DNA of 39,971 nucleotides from JAVBMU01 sp031551755 (GTDB lineage: Bacteria; Actinomycetota; Actinomycetes; Actinomycetales; Cellulomonadaceae): NCBI GenBank assembly GCA_031551755.1, contig JAVBNE010000028.1:1-39971 (forward strand), read 5' to 3'. This document shows positions 31,799 through 38,353 of this stretch, in pieces. A program made the position numbers and the translations under genes. Position 1 is the first letter of the stretch; each line of letters starts with the position of its first letter. The notes below the pieces were generated by a model. It had not been told where the DNA came from. It saw nothing but the letters and a program-made list of their open reading frames with translations, and searched no databases.

Positions 31799-33166
31799 TT
31801 ACCGGCCGCGGGTACTGCGGGTCACGGTGAACTTGGCGTTCCGGGCGATCTGCTCGGTGTGGCCGATCAGCCGTTCGAGCGCCGGGCGGTACCGCAGGCT
31901 TGAGTTCCACACGCACCAGAGCGTTCCGCCGGGGCGCAGCGCTCGGCCGGCCGAGGCGAACATGCGGTGTGCGGTGTCGGTTCGAATGGCCGCACCGTCG
32001 TGGAACGGCGGGTTGAGCAGCACGAGGTCGGCGCTCGCGGCCGGCGAAGTGGCTCCCGCGTCATCACGCACCGGGTGGAGCCGGTCACTGACGCCGTTGG
32101 CGGCGGCCGTCAGCACCGCGGAGTCGACCGCCGCCTGGGAGCGATCCGTTGCCGTGACCTGTGCCTGCGGCCAGCGCCGGGCCGCCCACGTCGCGAGGAT
32201 GCCGGTGCCGCAGCCGAGATCGATGACGTCGCGCACCTCCTGCGGCGCTTCGGCACTGCTCTCGAGCGTGGTGAGGAGGTACCGGGTGCCGACGTCGAGA
32301 CTCGCGCCCGCGAATGCCGCACCGTAGGAGTACACGGTGAGTCCGACCTCGGGGATCTTGGCACTGATCGGGTAGGTGAGGCCGTGTGGCCGCGGTCCGG
32401 AGGCCACCATCACCCGTGATTTGCCGTGGGCCAAACTCGCCTGGACAGTCGCGAAGGACTCGCCCAGTACCACGTTCATCGCGGGGGTCATGTGTTTGAC
32501 CCGGCCCCCGGCCAGGAGCATCACACCGGGGTCGGAATACCGGGCGACATGTTCGGCGAGGTCGCGCAGGGCGGCGAGCGACCGTGGCAGCTGTGCGAGC
32601 ACGAGCCGTGCGCCCGCCAGCAGTTCGGCATCGAGCCGGTGTGCGGTATACACCCCCCGTGCGCCCAGGGCGGCCGCATTCTGCGCGAGTGCGGTTTCGG
32701 CGGTGAGGGCGTCCTGGTGTACCCGAATCAGCGGCCCGGCCTGGTTGCTGCTCGCTGGCGAACCGCTCCCCGGCTCGTTGTGCGGCTCACCGCCCGCGCC
32801 AACGGTCGGTGGAAGACACCCGAGCAGCGCGGCGGCCCCGAGGGTGAGCGCCCCGAAGCGGTCGTCGATGACAGCAACGCGGCCCCGTCCAGCCGTGACG
32901 ATGGCGGTGGCCGCGTGCGCCAGCAACAGGCGATCGGTGGCATCGACAGCCACGGGCGCGTCCAGTCGTGGCGGCCGGGCAGTGGGGCGTCCGACGGGTG
33001 CGTGCTCGGCGAGATCCGGCACGGCCACGCGATCGGGCCCGGGATCGGTCCCGGTCGTCAGCCGTGCCAGCGTTGCCCGCAGTAGTTCCGCCGCAGGGGA
33101 GGGGGCCGATCCGGGACCGCCGTCCGACCGTCGGAGGAGTTCCGGCGGAAAATCAGGAGAAGGCAC
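31799..33166 (-). CDS. Class I SAM-dependent rRNA methyltransferase, RlmG/RsmC-like
   Basis: The 455-residue protein has a degenerate N-terminal methyltransferase-like half and a catalytic C-terminal half with VIDLGCGTGILATWAARRWP (motif I, about residue 316), ATDRS (motif II) and the NPPFHDG motif IV. This is the arrangement of the guanine-N2 rRNA methyltransferases RlmG and RsmC. The exact target base is not deducible. GTG 33166 begins eight bases after the DUF5997 stop, without an independent promoter, so both share a leaderless transcript. A Gly/Ser/Pro-rich loop near residues 120-140 looks like a local insertion. Confidence 0.85.
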   Translation of the reverse strand: MPSPDFPPELLRRSDGGPGSAPSPAAELLRATLARLTTGTDPGPDRVAVPDLAEHAPVGRPTARPPRLDAPVAVDATDRLLLAHAATAIVTAGRGRVAVIDDRFGALTLGAAALLGCLPPTVGAGGEPHNEPGSGSPASSNQAGPLIRVHQDALTAETALAQNAAALGARGVYTAHRLDAELLAGARLVLAQLPRSLAALRDLAEHVARYSDPGVMLLAGGRVKHMTPAMNVVLGESFATVQASLAHGKSRVMVASGPRPHGLTYPISAKIPEVGLTVYSYGAAFAGASLDVGTRYLLTTLESSAEAPQEVRDVIDLGCGTGILATWAARRWPQAQVTATDRSQAAVDSAVLTAAANGVSDRLHPVRDDAGATSPAASADLVLLNPPFHDGAAIRTDTAHRMFASAGRALRPGGTLWCVWNSSLRYRPALERLIGHTEQIARNAKFTVTRSTRGR

Positions 33167-33174
33167 TCGGGCTT

Positions 33175-33558
33175 CTAGCGGCTCGTGTGGGATCGCTCGG
33201 CGGCGAGCCGGTCTTCCTCGGCCCGTACCCGGGCCTGCGTCTCACGTTCCGCGACGAGCCACGCTGGTGGGTTCGCCCGCAACTCTTCGATCTCAGTCGT
33301 GGTCAGCGGTTCGAGGAGACCGCCGCGCGTCAGGCCCGAGATCGACACCCCGAGGCGCCGGGCGACGACCGGCCGCGGGTGGGGGCCGTCCTGGCGGAGG
33401 TCGGCGAGCCACTGGGGTGGGTTCTTCTCCAACTCATCCAGCTCGGAACGGGTGTGAGCACGCTCCTGAAACTCGGTCGGAGTGGCCGGCAGATACACCC
33501 CGAGCCTTTTCGCGGCGTTGGACGGCTTGAGAGATTGCGCCGAGTAGGGGGTGCTCAT
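33175..33558 (-). CDS. DUF5997 family protein, possible small DNA-binding protein
   Basis: The 127-residue protein begins MSTPYSAQSLKPSNAAKRLG and matches the actinobacterial DUF5997 pattern. It has an internal duplication: SELDELEKNPPQWLADLRQ is echoed by EIEELRANPPAWLVAERET. Between the copies lies RPVVARRLGVSISGLTRGGL, which could fold as a helix-turn-helix. The C-terminus is basic. ATG 33558 has TAGCCT seven bases upstream (leaderless). It diverges from a LysR effector-domain protein across 38 bp, a pairing I recall as recurrent in actinobacteria. Function is unproven. Confidence 0.75.
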   Translation of the reverse strand: MSTPYSAQSLKPSNAAKRLGVYLPATPTEFQERAHTRSELDELEKNPPQWLADLRQDGPHPRPVVARRLGVSISGLTRGGLLEPLTTTEIEELRANPPAWLVAERETQARVRAEEDRLAAERSHTSR

Positions 33559-33596
33559 GGGCGCAAGGCTAACGGAGGTGCGGCTAGCCTGACGAC
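33559..33596. promoter_or_regulatory. Divergent leaderless promoters for DUF5997 and the LysR-like gene
   Basis: On the minus strand TAGCCT (33571-33566) is followed by seven bases and ATG 33558. On the plus strand the same hexamer TAGCCT (33585-33590) is followed by six bases and GTG 33597. The two identical -10 boxes point outwards within 38 bp. Confidence 0.6.
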
Positions 33597-34514
33597 GTGA
33601 GCAGAACCGAGCCCGATGTCGCGGGGAGCATGCAGCCGACCCCGTTCCGGGTGGGGTTCGTACCCGGGGTGACACCGACCAAATGGGTGCGGGTGTGGCG
33701 AGACCGCAGCCGTGTCCCCATCGAACTGGTCCAGGTGGACGCCGTGGCTGCCGCAGATGCGCTGCGGGAGGAGTCCGTGGATGCCGTGTTGCTGCGGCTC
33801 CCTGTGGATCGCGAAGGGCTGTCGGTGATCCCGCTGTATGAGGAGCGGCCGGTAGTGCTGGTCTCCCGCGATCACGCGGTTGCCAGCCTCGACACCGCCG
33901 AGACGCTGGCCTGCGACGACCTGGCAGACGACGTCGTGTTGTGGCCCCAGGACGATGTCCTCGACTGGCCGCAAGCCGCGGAGGTGCTCGCGCCGGTCGA
34001 CCAGCCCGACGGTGCGCGCCGATCCGATAGCGCGCCGCAACCTGCGCCGACCCGTCCGCCGGTGGGAAAGCCGGCCATTGAGCGTCCCCAGACGACTGCC
34101 GACGCGGTTGAGCTGGTGGCCGCCGGGATTGGGGTGCTGGTGGTGCCGCAGTCCCTCGCGCGCCTGCATCACCGCAGGGATGTGACCTACCGGTGGCTCG
34201 ATGGCGCTCCAGCCGCGCCGGTCGCCCTGGCATGGCTGACGTCCCGGACGACGGATGAGGTCGAGCGGTTCATCGGCATCGTGCGGGGACGCACGGCGAA
34301 CAGTTCCCGGGGCGGGGCCAGCACACAGGCCCCGCCCGTCGCCACTGACCGGGGTGTGGCTCGCGGAGCTACGGGCGACGGGGGTGGCGGTAGGCGTGCG
34401 GGTGCGGCGAAGGCCGGGGGTGGGGCAGATCCCGCCGGTCGCGGTAAGCAGCGCGGGACGGGCCGGCGGACGACTGGGCGCTCCGGTGGCCGGGGTTCCG
34501 GCCGGCGTCGCTGA
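33597..34514 (+). CDS. LysR-type effector-binding domain protein lacking a DNA-binding domain
   Basis: Of 305 residues, positions ~16-230 resemble the periplasmic-binding-like effector domain of LysR regulators: FRVGFVPGVTPTKWVRVW, VDAVLLRLPVDREGLSVIPL, YEERPVVLVSRDHAVA and VELVAAGIGVLVVPQSLARL. The N-terminal winged helix-turn-helix of true LysR proteins is absent; the protein begins almost at the effector fold. From about residue 235 a disordered Gly/Arg/Lys-rich tail runs to the end and could bind nucleic acid. The start is GTG 33597, six bases after TAGCCT. Possibly it works with the divergent DUF5997 protein. Confidence 0.8.
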   Translation: MSRTEPDVAGSMQPTPFRVGFVPGVTPTKWVRVWRDRSRVPIELVQVDAVAAADALREESVDAVLLRLPVDREGLSVIPLYEERPVVLVSRDHAVASLDTAETLACDDLADDVVLWPQDDVLDWPQAAEVLAPVDQPDGARRSDSAPQPAPTRPPVGKPAIERPQTTADAVELVAAGIGVLVVPQSLARLHHRRDVTYRWLDGAPAAPVALAWLTSRTTDEVERFIGIVRGRTANSSRGGASTQAPPVATDRGVARGATGDGGGGRRAGAAKAGGGADPAGRGKQRGTGRRTTGRSGGRGSGRRR

Positions 34515-34531
34515 GCCGTCAGCGCTGCGTC

Positions 34532-35338
34532 CTAGGACCAGTGGGCCGGTCGAACGAACCGAGAGGGTAGAACCGTCATGGCGTTCCCCTGCGCGGCCGT
34601 GAGCTGTGGCTGAGTGAGGAAGAGCGCGTGGTCGAGGTGGGCATCGTCGAGGATGGTGCCGCGCAGATCCGCCCCCAGGAAGTCGGCATCGCGCAGATCG
34701 GCGCCCGTGAGGTCCGTTCCGATCAGGCAGGCCCCACGGAGAGAGGCGCCACGCAGATTGCGGCCCCGCTGCTGTCGCCCGGCCCAGTCCGCTCTCGAGT
34801 GGTCCGCCGCCGTGCCGGGAGCGGCCGCACGGACGAGTTCACTGGCCTGAGTCAGCACTGGCGACACCTTCGCGCGTTGGGCCGCGACGTCGACCGTCTC
34901 GATCTGCTCCGGTGGCAGGCTCGCGGCCCGGTCGATGGCGAGCGCCAGCCGCCGGGCGCGATCGTGGAGAGCGCCGGCCTCCGGGTGGTTCGCGACCTCG
35001 TCGAGGTAGCGGAGCATCTCGTGCAGCTGCCGGACCACGGCGAATGTCGCGAACATAACCGTGGCGGAGTCCCGGGAGTCGCGCCAGGTGACCGCGCCGA
35101 AGGCTGCCGTGACCCGCTGGCCGGCCCCGAAACAGTCGAAGGCCGCGCAGCCGACGTACCCCTGCTTGCGTAGCCGCGAGTGAATGGCACAGGAGTGATC
35201 CGGCCGCAGATGCTGGCAGGGGGTGCCGGCCGGCTTGTTGACGGGAAAGTCCGCCGAACGGGTGAATGGCAATGCGACACAGCACAAGCCCACACAGGCG
35301 GAGCAGTCGGCGTCGAGACGCGTGGGCACGGAGGGCAC
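34532..35338 (-). CDS. Cys-cluster (YkgJ-like) plus pentapeptide-repeat protein
   Basis: The 268-residue protein opens with DADCSACVGLCCVALPF (Cys 12, 15, 19, 20), then GTPCQHL, HSCAIH and GCAAFDCFGAGQ. This cysteine set suggests bound zinc or an Fe-S cluster. A helical middle follows. Residues ~190-230 contain pentapeptide repeats of the A(D/N)LRG type (NLRGASLRGACL, ADLRDADFLGADLRG) that form a quadrilateral beta helix. Such two-part proteins are common and uncharacterised in actinobacteria. GTG 35338 follows TACGGT by six bases (leaderless). The -10 directly abuts a 43-bp repeat. Confidence 0.85.
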   Translation of the reverse strand: MPSVPTRLDADCSACVGLCCVALPFTRSADFPVNKPAGTPCQHLRPDHSCAIHSRLRKQGYVGCAAFDCFGAGQRVTAAFGAVTWRDSRDSATVMFATFAVVRQLHEMLRYLDEVANHPEAGALHDRARRLALAIDRAASLPPEQIETVDVAAQRAKVSPVLTQASELVRAAAPGTAADHSRADWAGRQQRGRNLRGASLRGACLIGTDLTGADLRDADFLGADLRGTILDDAHLDHALFLTQPQLTAAQGNAMTVLPSRFVRPAHWS

Positions 35339-35344
35339 CTGCTC

Positions 35345-35350
35345 ACCGTA
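35345..35350 (-). promoter_or_regulatory. Leaderless -10 of the pentapeptide-repeat gene
   Basis: TACGGT on the minus strand is followed by six bases and GTG 35338. Its upstream edge touches the 43-bp repeat, so any -35 lies within the repeat. Confidence 0.5.
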
Positions 35351-35393
35351 GGCCCACCGGCCTCACCCCGGATACGGCACGCCCGTCGTGGCG
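35351..35393 (+). repeat. 43-bp direct repeat, copy A (duplicate of the msrA 3' end)
   Basis: It matches 36220-36262 at 42 of 43 positions (mismatch C at 35358 versus T at 36227) at an offset of 869 bp. It contains the last ~31 coding bases of msrA, including the VPYPG-stop codons on the minus strand, although no msrA body is attached here. Together the copies bracket the GNAT/DUF1778 pair like attachment sites. Confidence 0.95.
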
Positions 35394-35407
35394 GCGGCCG
35401 CACGTGC

Positions 35408-35881
35408 TCAGAGCGGGTAGAACATCCGGTCGGGCCCGGCCGGGAACTCGCGGAACCCGTATCGCGCGTAGAACGCGCTCGCTGTGTCGTCGACTGGGTT
35501 CACGACGATTGCCCGCAGCCCGATCAGCGTGCTGGCTGTGCGGGCGACGGTCACCGCGTGCGCCAACAGGCTTGAGCCGAGCCGCTCGCCTTGCCTGCGC
35601 TTGTCAACCGCGAGCCGCGCGAGGAGGACGGCAGGCACGAGGCTGGGCGCGTTCCGGGCGAGCCGACCTCCGCCGATACTCGCCCGCTCCACCCCGTGCG
35701 CGGCCAGGCTGTAGTACGCAACGACCCGCCCCTCGTCCTCGACTACGACGTAGGTTGTCGCCGTGCGCTCGCGTTCGGCGCGCAATGCGTGGTCGAGAAG
35801 CCAGGAGTCGAGGCTCGGTTGTCCGCAATCGAATGACGCGATCTCATCGGATGGCTCGATGCGACGCGGGGGAAGGATCAC
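35408..35881 (-). CDS. GNAT-family acetyltransferase toxin (TacT/AtaT-like)
   Basis: The 157-residue protein has a GNAT fold: an N-terminal FDCGQPSLDSWLLDHALRAE motif typical of toxin GNATs, LLARLAVDKRRQGERLGSSL (acetyl-CoA pyrophosphate loop, R-R-Q-G-x-x-L-G) and the C-terminal ASAFYARYGFREFP with the catalytic-type Tyr. Such toxins acetylate charged tRNAs and block translation. GTG 35881 overlaps the antitoxin stop as GTGA and has AGGAG six bases ahead, which is better than the GTG at 35902. The stop lies 14 bases from repeat copy A. Confidence 0.88.
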   Translation of the reverse strand: MILPPRRIEPSDEIASFDCGQPSLDSWLLDHALRAERERTATTYVVVEDEGRVVAYYSLAAHGVERASIGGGRLARNAPSLVPAVLLARLAVDKRRQGERLGSSLLAHAVTVARTASTLIGLRAIVVNPVDDTASAFYARYGFREFPAGPDRMFYPL

Positions 35882-36153
35882 CGCGTCTCCTGTTGCTCCC
35901 ACGACGGGGTGCGGGAAAGGAGCTCCGCCATCCTCGGGTCCTCAGGTGCGTCAAGCATGGTCAGGAACGCCTCGAAGGCATCGGCGGGGAGCGTCGTAGA
36001 CTGCGCCGCAGCTACTTCTTGCCAGGCTGCGGACGAGAGCCGCGACACGGCCCAACCGCTGATCGTCGAGCCGGAGAGCTCGGCGGCCCGTTCGATGGCG
36101 CGCCTCTGCTCGTCAGTGAGTCGCAGGTCGAGCCTGGAGGTCTTGGGCGCCAT
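35878..36153 (-). CDS. DUF1778 antitoxin (TacA/AtaR-like)
   Basis: The 91-residue protein begins MAPKTSRLDLRLTDEQRRAI, a ribbon-helix-helix domain of the DUF1778 family. A C-terminal arm follows that would wrap the GNAT toxin (LPADAFEAFLTMLDAPEDPRMAELL is the usual toxin-binding region). It is the expected partner of the downstream acetyltransferase, overlapping it by four bases. ATG 36153 is six bases after TACGCT, so translation is leaderless, and two CGTACG palindromes at the promoter are candidate operators. Confidence 0.88.
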   Translation of the reverse strand: MAPKTSRLDLRLTDEQRRAIERAAELSGSTISGWAVSRLSSAAWQEVAAAQSTTLPADAFEAFLTMLDAPEDPRMAELLSRTPSWEQQETR

Positions 36154-36159
36154 CCTCTG

Positions 36160-36182
36160 AGCGTACGCGATTCCTCCGTACG
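36160..36182 (-). promoter_or_regulatory. Promoter/operator of the GNAT-DUF1778 module
   Basis: TACGCT (36165-36160) is six bases from ATG 36153. Two CGTACG palindromes (36162-36167 and 36177-36182) are spaced 15 bp centre to centre. One overlaps the -10, a geometry suited to ribbon-helix-helix repression. Confidence 0.55.
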
Positions 36183-36219
36183 TCGACTCGGCGATCAGCC
36201 TCGGGTCGCTACCCTTCGT

Positions 36220-36262
36220 GGCCCACTGGCCTCACCCCGGATACGGCACGCCCGTCGTGGCG
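36220..36262 (+). repeat. 43-bp direct repeat, copy B (native msrA 3' end)
   Basis: This copy contains the genuine end of msrA (coding part 36232-36262, stop 36234-36232) plus 12 bases beyond. Copy A is at 35351-35393. The coding part is identical in both copies and the single mismatch is downstream of the stop. Confidence 0.95.
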
Positions 36263-36903
36263 TGGCAGCGGTAGCCGTTCGGGTTCTTGTCGAGGTACTG
36301 CTGGTGGTAATCCTCGGCGTAGTAGAACGGTCCGGCCTCAGACGCCGGAGCGAACTCCGTGGTGATGGGGTCGTAGCCGTCGGCGGCGAGCACACCCGCG
36401 TAGGTCGCGGCGGTCTCCTTGACGATCGCGGCTTGTTCCGGGGCGGTCCAGTAGACGGCCGACCGATACTGCGTCCCGACATCGTTGCCCTGGCGGTAGC
36501 CCTGGGTGGGGTCGTGGCGTTCCCAGAAGATGCGGAGCAGGCTCGCCTCGTCGGCGACCGCTGGGTCATAGGCGATCAGAGTGGTCTCCGTGTGGCCGGT
36601 GCGGGCGGTGCAGACCTCTTCATAGGTCGGGTTCGGCGTCGTGCCGCCCATGTAGCCGACCGCTGTGCTCACTACCCCCGGGACCTGCCAGAAGATCTCC
36701 TCGGCTCCCCAGAAACAGCCCATGGCCAGGTACAACACCCGGGTGCTCGCTTCCCAGGGGCCGGTGAGCGAGGTGCCCAGCACGGTATGCGGCGCGGGGG
36801 CCTGGAGGATGGGAGCCGACCGGCCGGGCAGGGCATCCTCGGGCCGGATCATGGCCGTCTTGGCGCCTTTGACGCCGAAGAGTTGGTCGAAGAGCGCGCT
36901 CAT
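36232..36903 (-). CDS. msrA: Peptide-methionine (S)-S-oxide reductase MsrA
   Basis: The 223-residue enzyme repairs methionine-S-sulfoxide. The catalytic Cys63 sits in LAMGCFWGAEEIFW. Family blocks GVVSTAVGYMGG, GHTETTLIAYDP, FWERHDPTQGYRQGNDVGTQYRS and FYYAEDYHQQYLDKNPNGY follow, with a resolving Cys near the end. The long N-terminal arm (residues 1-55) is typical of this MsrA subtype. ATG 36903 is the start where homology begins and has TGAGG upstream. Its last ten codons are duplicated 869 bp away across a toxin-antitoxin module. Confidence 0.95.
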   Translation of the reverse strand: MSALFDQLFGVKGAKTAMIRPEDALPGRSAPILQAPAPHTVLGTSLTGPWEASTRVLYLAMGCFWGAEEIFWQVPGVVSTAVGYMGGTTPNPTYEEVCTARTGHTETTLIAYDPAVADEASLLRIFWERHDPTQGYRQGNDVGTQYRSAVYWTAPEQAAIVKETAATYAGVLAADGYDPITTEFAPASEAGPFYYAEDYHQQYLDKNPNGYRCHATTGVPYPG

Positions 36904-37014
36904 GGGAGCCTCACAGGTGGTTCGGCGGAACGGGGTCGATCGCTTTAACACCGAGGAGCGGACGGGTGTTCCGCTCGGCGAGCCATTCGGTGCCCGCTGG
37001 TGAGCACACCCGTC

Positions 37015-37020
37015 TATCGT
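37015..37020 (+). promoter_or_regulatory. Leaderless -10 of the AI-2E transporter gene
   Basis: TATCGT is followed by six bases and GTG 37027. It decides the start: the upstream in-frame GTG 37000 would lie before the promoter. Confidence 0.5.
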
Positions 37021-37026
37021 TGGCTC

Positions 37027-38340
37027 GTGGCTTTTCTCCGGCGTAAATACAACCGATCCTCCGAATCACCTGAGGCCCGGGCGACTGATGCGGCCGCAGC
37101 GGTCGCGCCGACGTCGGGCGAGCCGACCGTGGAGGGAGCCGTCGGCCTGACCGCAGTCGCGCCGTCCGTCCGTTCGGCTGCCGCTTGGTCCTGGAACCTG
37201 TTGGCGATCGGTCTCGGGGTCGCGGCACTGGTGTGGTTGGCGACCTGGCTCAAGGTCATCCTCGTGCCGATAGCGGTGGCCTTGCTGCTGACCGTCCTGC
37301 TCACCCCTGTGCAGCGCTTTTGCCACCACCGGCTGCGGATGAGCCGGGGATTGGCCTCTGGGGTCGCCCTGGTGGGCTTGCTGATCTTGGTGGTCGGGCT
37401 CGTCGCCTTGGCCGGGAACTCCATCGTCAACGGTTTCCAGGACCTGCAGGAACGTGCGGCAGCTGGTTTCGACACATTTATGAAGTGGCTGTCCGACGGC
37501 CCGCTGCACCTGGACTCCGACCATGTCGACGAGTATGTCGAGACAGCCTCGCAGTCCCTCTCCGACAATCAGGGCGTGTTGGTATCGGGGGCGGTCGGAG
37601 CCGCGACCACCGTCGGGCACGTGGCCGCCGGGGCACTCATCGCGTTGTTCTGCACGTTCTTCTTCCTCTATGACGGCCGACGCATCTGGTCGTGGCTCGT
37701 CGGGTTGCTTCCGCATTCGGTGCGTGATCGGGTGCACCAGGCAGGACGCCGCGGAATCGTCACCCTTTCGGCATACACCCGGACCCAGATACTCGTGGCT
37801 TTCGTCGATGCCGCTGGGATCGGAATCGGGGCGGCCATCTTCCGGGTGCCGTTGGCACTGCCACTCGCCATTTTGGTCTTTGTCGGTTCCTTCATTCCGA
37901 TCGTCGGTGCTGTGGTGACCGGGGCGATCGCGGTGCTGGTGGCACTGGTGGCGAACGGGTGGCCGACCGCGCTGGCGATGCTCGCGGTAGTGCTGGTGGT
38001 CCAGCAGATCGAGGGGCACGTCCTGCAGCCGTTCCTCATGGGCCATGCGGTGTCGCTGCACCCCGTTGCCGTGCTGCTCGCGGTCGCCGCGGGAAGTTTC
38101 ACCGGTGGAATAGTCGGCGCGCTCTTCGCGGTGCCGGCCGCCGCGGTGCTCAACACCGTGGTGCTCTACCTCCACGGTCACGACAAGTTCCCCGAGCTGG
38201 GGACCGGAGACCGGCTGCGCATTCGCGGGAAGCCGGAGCCACCCATCATCGTCGCCGCGGAGGGGGACCTGGTGACGCTCGCTGACGAGGGGGGCGCTAC
38301 ATCTGCTGGGGTGGACTCCACGCGCGCCGACCACGCATGA
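37027..38340 (+). CDS. AI-2E family (YdiK/PerM-like) membrane transporter
   Basis: The 437-residue protein has a polar, Ala-rich N-terminus (about 45 residues). Membrane segments around NLLAIGLGVAALVWLATWLKVILVPIAVALLLTVLL follow, then an amphipathic extracytoplasmic region. A C-terminal group of helices carries VGSFIPIVGAVVTGAIAVLVAL and QQIEGHVLQPFLMGHAVSLHPV, the family hallmarks. Members are proposed efflux or ion antiporters; the autoinducer-2 role named for the family is not assured here. A charged cytosolic tail ends the protein. GTG 37027 is chosen from the -10. ilvA follows after 13 bases, possibly co-transcribed. Confidence 0.9.
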   Translation: MAFLRRKYNRSSESPEARATDAAAAVAPTSGEPTVEGAVGLTAVAPSVRSAAAWSWNLLAIGLGVAALVWLATWLKVILVPIAVALLLTVLLTPVQRFCHHRLRMSRGLASGVALVGLLILVVGLVALAGNSIVNGFQDLQERAAAGFDTFMKWLSDGPLHLDSDHVDEYVETASQSLSDNQGVLVSGAVGAATTVGHVAAGALIALFCTFFFLYDGRRIWSWLVGLLPHSVRDRVHQAGRRGIVTLSAYTRTQILVAFVDAAGIGIGAAIFRVPLALPLAILVFVGSFIPIVGAVVTGAIAVLVALVANGWPTALAMLAVVLVVQQIEGHVLQPFLMGHAVSLHPVAVLLAVAAGSFTGGIVGALFAVPAAAVLNTVVLYLHGHDKFPELGTGDRLRIRGKPEPPIIVAAEGDLVTLADEGGATSAGVDSTRADHA

Positions 38341-38353
38341 GCGGCCACGGAGC

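Noticed and set aside
35882..35902. Upstream GTG start for the GNAT toxin
   Set aside because: It has no ribosome-binding site. The GTG at 35881 has AGGAG and the coupled GTGA overlap with the antitoxin stop.
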